Shown one piece after another: positions 22,826 to 32,687 of a stretch of DNA of 64,000 nucleotides. Source of the stretch: Crocinitomix algicola (GTDB lineage Bacteria; Bacteroidota; Bacteroidia; Flavobacteriales_D; Crocinitomicaceae); assembly GCF_001661595.2 (NCBI RefSeq), contig NZ_LYPF02000014.1, forward strand, positions 162,608 to 226,607. The letters are read 5' to 3'. The position numbers and the translations under genes are program-made. Below the pieces are notes generated by a model, which worked only from the letters and a program-made list of their open reading frames with translations, had not been told where the DNA came from and did not search any database. Every line of letters starts with the position of its first letter. Position 1 is the first letter of the stretch.

Positions 22826-25528
22826 CTACAAAGATAAATATAAGTCTGCCATTTCAGGTACTTCAACCTTGATTTCTACTCTTCTGTTTAATTGTCGATT
22901 TGCTTCATTGTCCGTTCCATCAGGATTTGCGTTTGCAACCTTAGGCTTTGATTCACCAAACCAAGCATTATGGATTCTGTCAGGAGAAATACCTTTGTCA
23001 ACTAAATATTTATGAGCAGATAAAGCTCTTTTCTTTGATAGTTTATCATTGTATTCATCAGTACCAATCCAGTCAGCATGCCCGTCTAATTTAACGTGTA
23101 CTGTTTGATTTTCTTTCATGAATAAGTAGAGTGTTTCTAGGATATTTTCACTTTTCGCACGAAGAAAGAACTTATCGAAATCAAATAGTAAGTCAGCATA
23201 CTCGCTTAATTGAGGGTCAGATTCAGTTAATTTTTTTAATTCAACAATGTCCACACGCTCTGTATACGTTTCATTTTCATCATCAGGATCTATTGTGGTT
23301 AGCAATGCTGAATAAAGAATTTCAGGATCTGATTGATCAAGATTATAAGTGATGGTTGTGGTATCATTAATTTCTTCCATTACAGCCAAAGGAGTCGTGG
23401 GATTTGTAAATTTGAAATTACCTTTTTCATCCGTAACCGCCATGTCATTTAGAATTTTATCTTCTTTCGCCAGATAAATGGTCGTTTCAGGCATTGCCAC
23501 TTGATCTTTTACTGTATATTCAGTCAATTTACCTTCTAAATAAAATTCTGATGGATGCGATTCATCCCAATCGTTGTAGGATTTTATAGCATCATCCTGA
23601 TTTACCAATACTTTGTAAGAACTTGCAGTATCTAATTTTTCAAAAGTAAAATCACCTTTCTCATTGGTTTCTGTAATTCTTAAAATTTGATCTTCTTCAT
23701 TCAATAAAAGGACTTCTACATCTTCTGCTTTTTCCGTTTCAGAATGTGCTAAATTTCCTGATATTCCCCCAGTATTTTCAGTGTTATTTTCTTTGTACGA
23801 AAAATCAATATCGAACTCTTGCTTTAACATCAAATCTGGATTAGTAAATATGTGCTTAAATTGAGCTTGTTGACTTACTAATTCTCCATTTTCGTTTCTA
23901 TTTCGTGAAATTGAAATTTGTTGGAATAGGTTATAAACTTCGCACTGTTTTGGCAGATAAAATTCTTCGATATGCGGTCGTTCTTGTGTATAGCCCGGTT
24001 GCACCACGATTAATTCCATACGATAAGAGTTATCAGGAGGAAGAATCATTTGGTATTTACCTGTTTTTGGGTCTATATTAAATGCCCCCATTTCCTCACC
24101 TGTACCAACATTAGTTACTTTGATTAATCCACTCACAGGAAAATGATTTTCAGCATATATTGCATAACCCTTTACTTCAGATGCAGGGATGTTTTTACAG
24201 TCGTATTTAGCAGTATAGATATCTAAATGTCCATAAGAACCTGGTCGCATCGAAGCATAATAAGCGAGTGTTCCTTCATCATTTTCAATATAATAGATAT
24301 CGTCTCCTGCTGAATTAACAGGGGTTCCAATATTTCTTGCTTCGCCCCATTCCCCATTCTTATTCCGTTCAGATCTGAAAATATCAAATCCACCCATTGA
24401 GTTATGTCCTTGTGAAGCGAAGTAGAGTGATTTTCCATCTTTCGATAAATAAGGGGCATCCTCTTTATATGGTGTATTGATTTTTGGTCCCATATTTACG
24501 GGTTTTTTCCAACGTCCATTTTCATCCTTACTTGAATAATAGAGATCTCGATCACCGTATCCACTATCCACACCTTGTGACACAATAAACATTTCAGTTT
24601 CATCAGGTGTGATAAAAATACTCGGGTTCGCTTCACCTATATTCACATTTTGATTCATGCGAATTGGAATAGACCATTGTCCTTCTTCGTTCCGTTCACT
24701 TTTCCAGATGCTATTTTCTTTGTAGATGTATAAAACTTTACCATCAGGAGAAATACTAACCGGTGCAACATGAGCTTTTCCTTTGCTTATCTCATCAGAA
24801 ACATAACCCGATGACTTATCAATAAGTTTGGCTTGGACAAATGAACTATCTCTTCCTGTTGCTGTTGAAAAATAGATGTCTTCGTAGTATTGTCCATCTT
24901 GATTTTTAACTCCATTTGCTGGTCTACGGGAACAGAAAAGGATTAAATTTTCATCTTGAGATAAAACGGGTGCGTATTCCATATACTCTGTATTGATGTT
25001 TTGATCCAAGTTCGTAATTTCATCAACCGAGTATAAATGAACGTCTCTAAGGTCTATCCCGTTATTGCAAATTTCAATTTCTCGAATAACATCTTGTCGA
25101 GTAATTTGACCTTTTTTATTGTTCGTGATATTGCTTAAGAAAATATTATAAAAGTCAATTGCTTTTTCAAACTCACCTCTAAAATGATGTGTTTTTGCTG
25201 TATAATATAACAATTCAGGTATCGTGTCCTTTTCCGATAATTCTAAGGCTTTTTCAAAATAGGTAATAGCGTCTTCTCGTTTTACTTGAGAGTCGTAATA
25301 AGCAAGCCCAGCTTCAAACCAATATTGTGCTTTATCAGCATTAGCGTTTGTCACCTTTTCGTAATACGATTTTGATTTCCAATACTCTTCTTTACGGTAG
25401 GCTTTTCGTCCTTTTTTAACGAATTTTTTAATCTTTCGATTACTTAAATCTTGTGCATGCGATTGGGTGGGCATTGCAAAGATGAATGCCATGAATATAA
25501 CCGCTATTTTAAGGGAGCTGGCTTTCAT
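22826..25528 (-). CDS. PorE-like TPR/PD40/OmpA envelope protein
   Basis: A 900-residue exported protein: signal peptide 1-25 (ending QSHAQ), TPR units about 30-160, PD40/WD40-like beta-propeller repeats about 175-430 (YFASQGHNSMGGFDIFRSE is typical), carboxypeptidase-regulatory-like domains about 455-550 and 600-720, and a C-terminal OmpA peptidoglycan-binding domain about 775-893 (LDGHADWIGTDEYN and NRRVEIKV). This is the architecture of PorE, the T9SS accessory protein that ties the trans-envelope complex to the wall. Its start overlaps the stop of the 836-residue gene upstream by one base. PorE itself or a paralog cannot be distinguished. Confidence 0.88.
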   Translation of the reverse strand: MKASSLKIAVIFMAFIFAMPTQSHAQDLSNRKIKKFVKKGRKAYRKEEYWKSKSYYEKVTNANADKAQYWFEAGLAYYDSQVKREDAITYFEKALELSEKDTIPELLYYTAKTHHFRGEFEKAIDFYNIFLSNITNNKKGQITRQDVIREIEICNNGIDLRDVHLYSVDEITNLDQNINTEYMEYAPVLSQDENLILFCSRRPANGVKNQDGQYYEDIYFSTATGRDSSFVQAKLIDKSSGYVSDEISKGKAHVAPVSISPDGKVLYIYKENSIWKSERNEEGQWSIPIRMNQNVNIGEANPSIFITPDETEMFIVSQGVDSGYGDRDLYYSSKDENGRWKKPVNMGPKINTPYKEDAPYLSKDGKSLYFASQGHNSMGGFDIFRSERNKNGEWGEARNIGTPVNSAGDDIYYIENDEGTLAYYASMRPGSYGHLDIYTAKYDCKNIPASEVKGYAIYAENHFPVSGLIKVTNVGTGEEMGAFNIDPKTGKYQMILPPDNSYRMELIVVQPGYTQERPHIEEFYLPKQCEVYNLFQQISISRNRNENGELVSQQAQFKHIFTNPDLMLKQEFDIDFSYKENNTENTGGISGNLAHSETEKAEDVEVLLLNEEDQILRITETNEKGDFTFEKLDTASSYKVLVNQDDAIKSYNDWDESHPSEFYLEGKLTEYTVKDQVAMPETTIYLAKEDKILNDMAVTDEKGNFKFTNPTTPLAVMEEINDTTTITYNLDQSDPEILYSALLTTIDPDDENETYTERVDIVELKKLTESDPQLSEYADLLFDFDKFFLRAKSENILETLYLFMKENQTVHVKLDGHADWIGTDEYNDKLSKKRALSAHKYLVDKGISPDRIHNAWFGESKPKVANANPDGTDNEANRQLNRRVEIKVEVPEMADLYLSL

Positions 25529-28038
25529 TATTTTTGGATATCAAATTTGATGAATTGGTATTTACGATAAGTGAGTTTATTTGAAACTGCGTCATTTTTA
25601 TACGTAGGTCCATTCACGGTCGCTTCTTTTTCAATGATGTTAACTTTACTCATATCAACATCTAGTTCTTTTAAAATTTTGCTGAGCATCGCTTTACCAT
25701 TATTCATTCGATGTGCTGATAATTCTAAATTACTTTTGAACGATCTAGTCGGTACTCTTGATGCACTTGAACTAACATATATATTAACTGTTTGACCAGT
25801 TAAGGTTAATGCCTTAACACGATTTGCAAAACTTCTAAATTCAGTGTCAGTGTAATCAAATTTATCTTTATTATACCCAAAATAATGTTCATAGCTCGCG
25901 GTGGCAGAAACAGCGTCTGAAACGTTGTTCTGAGTATGATTACTTTTTGGAGTGTCTGGCACAAATTTGATTTCAGGATATAAACTCTCATCGCATGTTA
26001 CCTTACCTGATTCTACGTTTCGAGCAACTGTGGTTGAAATTTTAACTGCATTTAAATAAGCGACTACAAAAGCATCAGGAAATGTAGCTAACAATTCTTT
26101 ACGTGCGGCTTCTGCGGCCTTGTATGTTGTATAAACACCAACAAAATAACGCGTATAACCAAGGTCGGTTTTTTCTGTACTCACAGGTTTAAACTTATTA
26201 TATAAGTCAGGAGAAAGTTCTTTCGTTAAAGCACCAATTTGAACTTTATAAACAATGTTGCAAACCATTCCACTTTTAACGTTTCCAGCATTTTGATTGT
26301 TAGAATTGTTAGTTTCTCCATCCACTTGTTGGCCATTGTCTAAGTTATTGGTAACCTGATCACCATTGGTGTTAAAAATTCGTTCAGCAGATAGGCTTAC
26401 TAAGTCCATTTCTATGGTGTGGTTCAATTCTTGGTATGATGAATTGCATGGTACAAATAACTCTGATTCATGAAATGTCTTATCGTCAAGTTTATAGAAC
26501 AGGTCATAAGAATGGCATGGCTCTAGTGTAAGCACATATCCTCCATCTCTTTTTCTCGGACGATATACTTTTCCGTCATCATCATTCGCTCTATCTTTAA
26601 CGATGATATCAATTCCTGAAGGAATAGTTGAACCATCATTCATTTTAATAAAGCCTTTAAGAACAGCAACATTTTGAATGTAGTCGTTATCTCCAAAAAC
26701 TGTATAAATGTCCTTATCGCCTTGACCATCTAACCGTTCAGAACTGTAAAATCCGGTTCTACCATCAGCAGTTGTAGTATAAAAGATATCATCATCCACA
26801 GTATTTAGTGGGTAACCCATATTAATTGGTGTGCTCCAAACATCTTCATCATCAACTTGTGAAACAAAAATGTCATATCCTCCCATACTAGATGGACCAT
26901 TAGAACTAAAGTACATGGTTTTATTATCAACTCCTAAAAACGGTGAATCCTCATCGAATTCTGAATTAATGGTTGGTCCCAAGTTATAAGCTTTACTCCA
27001 TTCTCCATTAGGTAAAACTTTCAATCTGTAAATGTCAAGACCACCAAATCCACCTGGTCTATCAGATGCAAAATAGAGGTAGTTTTGATCATCGCTTATT
27101 GTGGCATGGCTCTCAAAATATTCGGTATTAAGTTCTGCAGCTGGAAAAGGTGTAATACTCGTGAAAGTAGTATCCGCCATTTCAGAATAATAAATATCTC
27201 CACCGTTAACATCTTGGTAAACGAAAACGGTTTGTCCATCAGAAGAAGTTGATATTGAAGCATCATTTCTACGCGGTCGGCAAAAACCAAGGTATTCCGG
27301 AGTGCTCCAAGATCCATTATCATTTCTGTAACTCATGTAAACGTCTTCAAAATACTGCCCATTTGCAGTATTTTTTAATTCGTAATTTGAACTGTCAGCA
27401 CGTAATCTTTTAGATGTGAAATAAAGAACATTTCCGTCAATCGAGATAACAGGACTATATTCAGGAAAAGAAGTATTTATAACATCCCCGATATTATTAA
27501 TGGTGTAGTTTTTAGGAGAAGCCATTAATTTATTTGCAACTTCACATTGTTTTAATCCTAGTTCCGCAAGATTATATTTTTCATGTTTGTCATTGGCGTT
27601 CTCAATAAAATAAGTGTATTGTTCTTGTGCTTTAGCGGTCTCACCATTAATGTGATTGGCCTTTGCCAAGTAGTACATTACTTCTGGAGGCGCATTTCGC
27701 TCTAGGTGAGAGTTCGGATTGTAATTTTTATTTACAGCAAATTGCGCTTTTTCGAATGAAGGTAATGCTTCGGACTCACGATTTAAAAGAATATAACATA
27801 ATCCCGATTTGTAATGGAGATTAGCGTTTTTTTCATCTTCTTCCAAAAGAATTTCCCATACATACAAAGCATCAATGTAGATTTTGTCTAGCATTAGGTT
27901 TTGTGCAACATCAAATTTTTGACTAAAGGAAGCCTCTTTTAACTGTTCACGTAACTTTTCTTTCGCTGGCTGAGCAAAACTCATACCTGCTGAAAGAATA
28001 AAGATGGATGTAATTAAATTTTTCACAAGCGTCGACAT
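25528..28038 (-). CDS. PorE-like TPR/PD40 protein with SPOR and degenerate OmpA-like end
   Basis: An 836-residue exported protein (signal peptide about 1-22, SAGMSFAQ). TPR-like region 25-165; PD40 propeller about 180-430 (YFASDRPGGFGGLDIYRL); a regulatory-like beta domain about 450-540; an Asn-rich linker; a SPOR-like domain about 591-668 (IVYKVQIGALTKELS, GVYTTYKAAEAARKEL); and a final alpha-beta domain resembling OmpA but lacking the standard NR..R ending. Probably binds peptidoglycan or septal glycan by SPOR and works with the 900-residue neighbour, with which it is translationally coupled. First gene of the four-gene operon. Confidence 0.85.
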   Translation of the reverse strand: MSTLVKNLITSIFILSAGMSFAQPAKEKLREQLKEASFSQKFDVAQNLMLDKIYIDALYVWEILLEEDEKNANLHYKSGLCYILLNRESEALPSFEKAQFAVNKNYNPNSHLERNAPPEVMYYLAKANHINGETAKAQEQYTYFIENANDKHEKYNLAELGLKQCEVANKLMASPKNYTINNIGDVINTSFPEYSPVISIDGNVLYFTSKRLRADSSNYELKNTANGQYFEDVYMSYRNDNGSWSTPEYLGFCRPRRNDASISTSSDGQTVFVYQDVNGGDIYYSEMADTTFTSITPFPAAELNTEYFESHATISDDQNYLYFASDRPGGFGGLDIYRLKVLPNGEWSKAYNLGPTINSEFDEDSPFLGVDNKTMYFSSNGPSSMGGYDIFVSQVDDEDVWSTPINMGYPLNTVDDDIFYTTTADGRTGFYSSERLDGQGDKDIYTVFGDNDYIQNVAVLKGFIKMNDGSTIPSGIDIIVKDRANDDDGKVYRPRKRDGGYVLTLEPCHSYDLFYKLDDKTFHESELFVPCNSSYQELNHTIEMDLVSLSAERIFNTNGDQVTNNLDNGQQVDGETNNSNNQNAGNVKSGMVCNIVYKVQIGALTKELSPDLYNKFKPVSTEKTDLGYTRYFVGVYTTYKAAEAARKELLATFPDAFVVAYLNAVKISTTVARNVESGKVTCDESLYPEIKFVPDTPKSNHTQNNVSDAVSATASYEHYFGYNKDKFDYTDTEFRSFANRVKALTLTGQTVNIYVSSSASRVPTRSFKSNLELSAHRMNNGKAMLSKILKELDVDMSKVNIIEKEATVNGPTYKNDAVSNKLTYRKYQFIKFDIQK

Positions 28039-28203
28039 ATTGTATCAACATCAAAGAAAAAGAGAATACTGGGATGTTTTAAACTAGGTATAGCAAACTT
28101 TTTTACGAACGATTGTTTATAACCTTGATTTTAAGATCTATTCAAACATGAAGAAAGTAAGAATCGACCTGTGTTTTCGATGGGGTTTAATAATTTAATG
28201 AGG

Positions 28204-28247
28204 TGCTCTTGAGTTACTTATGTGAAAGTAGGAGAGCAGTGTTTTTT
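28204..28247 (+). ncRNA. possible small RNA 3' end or terminator in the 272-base gap
   Basis: The gap 28039-28310 has no gene of more than 16 codons. It holds an outer stem TGCTCT/AGAGCA (28204-28209, 28233-28238) and inner stem TACTT/AAGTA (28215-28219, 28226-28230), followed on the plus strand by T6 (28242-28247), which looks like a terminator. No plus-strand gene ends here, so a small RNA of perhaps 110 bases is possible. Evidence is weak. Confidence 0.2.
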
Positions 28248-28267
28248 GTGGTGGTTGTGCAGAAAAT

Positions 28268-28299
28268 AAAATCGGGAGCAAGAATTTGCCCCCGATTTT
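28268..28299 (-). terminator. Rho-independent terminator of the E2 gene
   Basis: AAAATCGGG (28268-28276) pairs with CCCGATTTT (28291-28299) and GCAA (28278-28281) with TTGC (28286-28289). It lies 12 bases after the E2 stop at 28311. Confidence 0.85.
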
Positions 28300-28310
28300 G
28301 TCAAGTTTTG

Positions 28311-29639
28311 TTAAAGTTCTCTGTTGATGTCAAATTGCTCCAAATAGTCGGCAACTCTTCTAACAAATTGTCCTCCCAAAGCACCGTCTACAACTCTGTG
28401 GTCGTATGAGTGAGAAAGGAACATCTTGTGTCTGATCGCAATGGCATCACCTTGTGGTGTTTCAATTACAGCAGGAACTTTACGAATTGCTCCTAGTGCC
28501 ATAATTGCAACTTGTGGTTGATTGATAATTGGTGTTCCCATTACATTACCAAAAGTACCAACATTAGTTACAGTGTAGGTTCCACCTTGAATGTCATCTG
28601 ATGCTAATTTGTTCTCTCTAGCTTTATTGGCCAGACTATTGACTTGTTTGGTTAATCCAGTTAAGTTTAAATTGTCAGCTTGTTTGATAACAGGAACGAT
28701 TAAGTTGCCTGTAGGAAGTGCTGTTGCCATTCCAATATTAATGTCTTTTCTTTTGATAATATGATCTCCATTAACAGAGATATTGATCATTGGAAAATCT
28801 TTAATAGCTTTTACAATTGCCTCCATAAAGATAGGTGTAAAGGTAATTTTTTCACCTTCTTTTTTCTGGAACTCATTCTTGATTTTATTTCGCCACATTA
28901 CGATGTTAGTTACATCAGCTTCAACATAAGAAGTTACATGTGGAGACGTTTGAACGGATTTCACCATATGATCAGCAATTAGCTTTCTCATACGATCCAT
29001 TTCTATAATTTCATCACCAGGCATTGTTGGAATAACTGGCGCTTCTGTTTTTTGAGGTGTAGCTGCAGGTTTTGTTGCCGCTTGAGTATTTGCTACTTGA
29101 CTTGAAGGGGCAGGCGCAGTTGCTCCTCCACCATTTTCGATATAGTTTAAAATATCTTTTTTGGTTACACGGTTGTTCTCTCCCGAACCTTGGATGGTCT
29201 CCAATTGTTCCATTGATATACCTTCTTCTTTGGCAATACTCCTCACAAGAGGTGAGTAAAACCTACCAGATGGTCCTGACTTGGTCAATTCGGCACCTTC
29301 GTTTTGAACGGTTGAAGTTGCAGTTGCTTTTGCTGTTGGAACAGCTTCTACTTCCGCAGGTTTATTGTTGCTTGAAGCTGGGGCAGGACTAGCATCTCCA
29401 TCTGTAGAGATAATTGCGATTACGTCACCAACCTGAACTACATCATCCTTTTCATAGAGTTTTTTAACCAGAACACCTTCTGCTTCTGATGGAAGTTCAT
29501 TGTCAACTTTGTCTGTTGCCACCTCTACGAGTGGTTCGTCCATTTCAACAGTGTCTCCAACTTCCTTTAACCAATTTGTGATTGTTGCTTCTGTTACACT
29601 TTCTCCCATTTTGGGGAGTCTGATTTCGATTTCAGCCAT
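28311..29639 (-). CDS. 2-oxoacid dehydrogenase complex E2 (dihydrolipoyl acyltransferase)
   Basis: A 442-residue E2 component. One lipoyl domain at 1-78 with the lipoyl-lysine K44 in VATDKVDNE; an Ala/Pro-rich linker; an E3/E1-binding domain at about 127-165 (YSPLVRSIAKEEGI); a second flexible linker; and the catalytic acyltransferase domain with the H-x3-D-G motif SHSYDHRVVDG near the end. A single lipoyl domain and SYDHRVVDGA fit a branched-chain 2-oxoacid or generic E2, although 2-oxoglutarate or pyruvate complexes are not excluded. E1 genes are not adjacent; an E3 (lpdA) is at 56089. Monocistronic with its own terminator. Confidence 0.92.
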   Translation of the reverse strand: MAEIEIRLPKMGESVTEATITNWLKEVGDTVEMDEPLVEVATDKVDNELPSEAEGVLVKKLYEKDDVVQVGDVIAIISTDGDASPAPASSNNKPAEVEAVPTAKATATSTVQNEGAELTKSGPSGRFYSPLVRSIAKEEGISMEQLETIQGSGENNRVTKKDILNYIENGGGATAPAPSSQVANTQAATKPAATPQKTEAPVIPTMPGDEIIEMDRMRKLIADHMVKSVQTSPHVTSYVEADVTNIVMWRNKIKNEFQKKEGEKITFTPIFMEAIVKAIKDFPMINISVNGDHIIKRKDINIGMATALPTGNLIVPVIKQADNLNLTGLTKQVNSLANKARENKLASDDIQGGTYTVTNVGTFGNVMGTPIINQPQVAIMALGAIRKVPAVIETPQGDAIAIRHKMFLSHSYDHRVVDGALGGQFVRRVADYLEQFDINREL

Positions 29640-29664
29640 TGTTCGGAATTAAAAATTTTGAGCA

Positions 29665-29672
29665 CAAATTTA
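29665..29672 (-). promoter_or_regulatory. predicted promoter -7 element of the E2 gene
   Basis: The minus strand reads TAAATTTG (TAnnTTTG), 26 bases before the ATG; no -33 TTG seen. Confidence 0.42.
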
Positions 29673-29745
29673 ATCGAATTTTTCTGTTTTTCTTGAATTT
29701 TGGTAATAGAAATCAACCAAGATGGCCAAAATTCAACAATTATTT

Positions 29746-31383
29746 TTAATCAAACCGAATAGCTTTTATCGGGTTTATTTTAGAGACCAGATAACTCGGT
29801 AGAATTAAAACTATAAAGCAAATTATAACAGTGAGAGAATTGATGTATAAGATATGCAGTAAGTTAAAGCTCACAGGAACTGTATCTAACGAATAAACCG
29901 TAGCGTCTAATTGAATAAAACCTGTAAAATGTTGTATTGCTAATAATCCTAAGCCAAGTACATTGCCCCAAAATAGTCCACGTATTAGTAAAAACAGTGC
30001 ATGATAGATAAAAATGTAGCGTATGCTCTTATTGGATCCTCCTACAGCTTTGAGAATGCCAATCATATTTGTTTTTTCAAGAATTAACACTAAAAGTGAG
30101 GTGATCATATTGATTAAAGAGACAACAAGAATCAAAACTATGATGATAGCAATATTCATATCCAATAAGTCCAACCATGCAAAAATATCTCTATGCATTT
30201 CGGTAATTGGTGTTGTTTTAAGGTCGTATGGAATTTCTTCATAAATGATGTCATCCATTTTATCCAAATCATCCCAATTATTCAAAATAACTTCAAATCC
30301 TCCAGAATAATAATGATGTGTACCATTGCCGTTTTCAATGGTGAGATCTCCAAATGGTGTTCTTATTAAATTACTTGAAATAAATTCGGTTTGTGCCAAT
30401 GTGGAATCATTACAGTGGCAATTTTCACTCAAATTAAAAAGCGCATGTGAAGTATCGGGAAGTGATAATGGTTCTCGGTCTCTTCCCAAGGACAATTGCT
30501 CAAAATCAGAACTGATTAACTGAACCGAACCTTTGCCTGGAGGAATAAGAAAGTAAGGCGAGTCATAATAGCCCATTCCCCAATGGTATTTATAATTTTT
30601 TGATCCTCCAGTAGTAATCCCTTTTAATACAAATTGATTATTGATACAGGTATCAGCAAGTGTAATAAATGATTGTACGCCCCAATTATTTAAAGTTTGG
30701 ATATGGTTGATTTGAGTGAAGATTAATTTTTTGTCAAATTCTTCAAAACCAGAATTATAAATTCCAACAATTTGGAATTTTTGTTTTTTAGGACCAGAAT
30801 TATCGCGGATAAAAAAAGCATCGCAATGATCATTAACTTGATACCCCATAAGTCGAGCGATGTCTTCTGAAATCAGGATTTCGTTATTTTCGTTCTCAAA
30901 ACTGATTAGCCGTCCAGCAATCAATTTGTTTTTAAAAAAGTCCCAATCGTAATTTTCATCAACTCCTTTAAATAATACGCCTTTAATATCGGTACTCGAG
31001 CGATTGGTATCTCCCGAAGCAAGCTCAAAGGAAACAGAATCACGAAACGATTGAAGTATTGCAGGTTTATACCCAAATGCTTGTACCGTTTTTACTTCCG
31101 ATAAGGCCTTGATCTCTGGAATAAAATCCTGTTTAATCAGAATTGGAGCCGACTCCATTGATTTATTTAGACCGTCTTTGGTGATTTGAATATGTGATCC
31201 AAAGCCAATAACTTTGTTGCGAATACCGTCTTGAAAACCGGTAATAACCGAAACAGTTACGAGCATAATTGCAACACCCAAAACAATACTTGCTAAAGAA
31301 ATTAAAACGATTGGCTTAGACAACTTGCTTTTTTTGTCTTCACTTTTTAAGATTCTTCGGGCAATAAAAAATTCAGTTTTCAA
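29746..31383 (-). CDS. LolC/FtsX-type ABC transporter permease
   Basis: A 545-residue permease if started at the TTG at 31383, giving the family-typical beginning KTEFFIARRIL. A GTG at 31404 is possible but lies inside a promoter -7 match (31404-31411). Architecture: one helix at about residues 25-50, a large periplasmic domain to about 385, then three helices with an FtsX domain (ILKAVGGSNKSIRYIFI, and the end YLVSKINPIKAIRFD). LolC/E proteins release lipoproteins from the inner membrane to LolA; a homodimer is common in Bacteroidota. The ATPase gene is not adjacent. The periplasmic domain is longer than in typical LolE, with a CHCND segment. Confidence 0.88.
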   Translation of the reverse strand: MKTEFFIARRILKSEDKKSKLSKPIVLISLASIVLGVAIMLVTVSVITGFQDGIRNKVIGFGSHIQITKDGLNKSMESAPILIKQDFIPEIKALSEVKTVQAFGYKPAILQSFRDSVSFELASGDTNRSSTDIKGVLFKGVDENYDWDFFKNKLIAGRLISFENENNEILISEDIARLMGYQVNDHCDAFFIRDNSGPKKQKFQIVGIYNSGFEEFDKKLIFTQINHIQTLNNWGVQSFITLADTCINNQFVLKGITTGGSKNYKYHWGMGYYDSPYFLIPPGKGSVQLISSDFEQLSLGRDREPLSLPDTSHALFNLSENCHCNDSTLAQTEFISSNLIRTPFGDLTIENGNGTHHYYSGGFEVILNNWDDLDKMDDIIYEEIPYDLKTTPITEMHRDIFAWLDLLDMNIAIIIVLILVVSLINMITSLLVLILEKTNMIGILKAVGGSNKSIRYIFIYHALFLLIRGLFWGNVLGLGLLAIQHFTGFIQLDATVYSLDTVPVSFNLLHILYINSLTVIICFIVLILPSYLVSKINPIKAIRFD

Positions 31384-31403
31384 AATGACTATTTTTACAA
31401 CCA

Positions 31404-31411
31404 CAAATTTA
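31404..31411 (-). promoter_or_regulatory. predicted promoter -7 element of the permease gene
   Basis: The minus strand reads TAAATTTG (TAnnTTTG); transcription near 31397 would leave about 14 bases before the TTG start at 31383. It lies in the 36-base gap to the divergent namZ gene. Confidence 0.42.
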
Positions 31412-31419
31412 AGATTAAA

Positions 31420-32685
31420 ATGAAGACTCGTATTATTTCTCTCTTTTTCATCGGAACTTTATTGAGTTGTAGCGCTAGTGAAAATGATGCATTGGTAACT
31501 GAACTGGTTAGCAACAGCGATTCGGTTATTGTTAAAAATGAGACACCACCTTTATTCTGTAATGAAAGTATAAAAGTGGGAGCGGAAAACACCATAAATT
31601 ATTTTCCACAGATTAAGGGAAAAAAAATTGGAGTTGTAGCAAATCAATCTTCGATGATTAACGACACGCATTTAGTCGATTCATTAAAAAATACTGGATT
31701 TGATTTAGTAAGGGTGTTTTCGCCAGAGCATGGCTTCAGAGGAAAGGCGGATGCAGGTGAAAAAGTTAAGGATGAAATTGACGATAAAACAGGTTTGCAA
31801 ATAGTTTCACTTTATGGAAGTAATAAAAAGCCAAATAAAGATCAATTAACGGGTATTGAAGTATTATTGTTTGATTTACAAGATGTAGGAGTGAGATTCT
31901 ATACGTACATTTCAACGTTACATTATGTGATGGAGGCTTGTGCAGAAAATGGAATAGAGTTAATTGTACTCGATCGACCAAATCCGAATGGGCATTATAT
32001 CGATGGTCCGATATTAGACCCTGCCTATAAATCATTTGTTGGAATGCACAAAGTTCCTGTAATACACGGAATGACAATAGGTGAATATGGGCAAATGGTT
32101 AACGAGGAAGGTTGGCTTTCGAATAATGTTCGCTGTAAAATGTCAGTCGTTAAATGCACCGGTTATGATCATACCAAGCATTATAAGTTACCAAAGTCGC
32201 CTTCACCTAATTTGCCGAATATGACTTCGATTTATCTTTATCCTTCTCTTTGTTTTTTTGAGGGAACAATTGTGAGTATAGGGAGAGGTACTGAATCACC
32301 ATTTCAAATTATAGGTCATCCTGATTACGCTTCTGATTCAACTGATTATAGCTTTGTTCCTCAGCCAAATATTGGAGCTAAAAACCCTAAGCTAAATGGG
32401 CGAGAATGTCATGGTTTAAGCTTTGTCGATCTAGCGTTAAGTGATTTGCAAAAGAATGATCAATTAGACCTGTCTTATTTGTATGCATTCTATGATAACC
32501 TTAACGCGGGGGAATCGTTTTTCCTGAAAAACAATTTTATTGATTTGCTTTATGGGTCGAATCATTTAAGAAAAAGTATGCTTCAAGGTGAAAGTTTTGA
32601 AGAGTTACGTCAAACTTGGTCAACAGGCCTGCAGGAATTCAAAATTTTGAGAAAAAAATATTTGCTGTACCAGGATTTTGAATAG
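31420..32685 (+). CDS. namZ: DUF1343 lipoprotein, exo-beta-N-acetylmuramidase (NamZ)
   Basis: A 421-residue lipoprotein (lipobox LLSC, Cys17) of the DUF1343 family, now known as NamZ, which removes terminal N-acetylmuramic acid from peptidoglycan fragments. Family blocks are present: GVVANQSSMI, RVFSPEHGFRG, LYGSNKKP, FDLQDVGVRFYTYISTLHYVMEA, LDRPNPNG and GRGTESPFQIIG (each read in part). It would act in the periplasm in cell-wall recycling or scavenging. It is divergent from the permease and ends two bases from the convergent acyltransferase gene. Confidence 0.93.
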   Translation: MKTRIISLFFIGTLLSCSASENDALVTELVSNSDSVIVKNETPPLFCNESIKVGAENTINYFPQIKGKKIGVVANQSSMINDTHLVDSLKNTGFDLVRVFSPEHGFRGKADAGEKVKDEIDDKTGLQIVSLYGSNKKPNKDQLTGIEVLLFDLQDVGVRFYTYISTLHYVMEACAENGIELIVLDRPNPNGHYIDGPILDPAYKSFVGMHKVPVIHGMTIGEYGQMVNEEGWLSNNVRCKMSVVKCTGYDHTKHYKLPKSPSPNLPNMTSIYLYPSLCFFEGTIVSIGRGTESPFQIIGHPDYASDSTDYSFVPQPNIGAKNPKLNGRECHGLSFVDLALSDLQKNDQLDLSYLYAFYDNLNAGESFFLKNNFIDLLYGSNHLRKSMLQGESFEELRQTWSTGLQEFKILRKKYLLYQDFE

Positions 32686-32687
32686 GG

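Noticed and set aside
28148..28198. 16-codon frame MKKVRIDLCFRWGLII
   Set aside because: Too short, no operon context, and compatible with chance.
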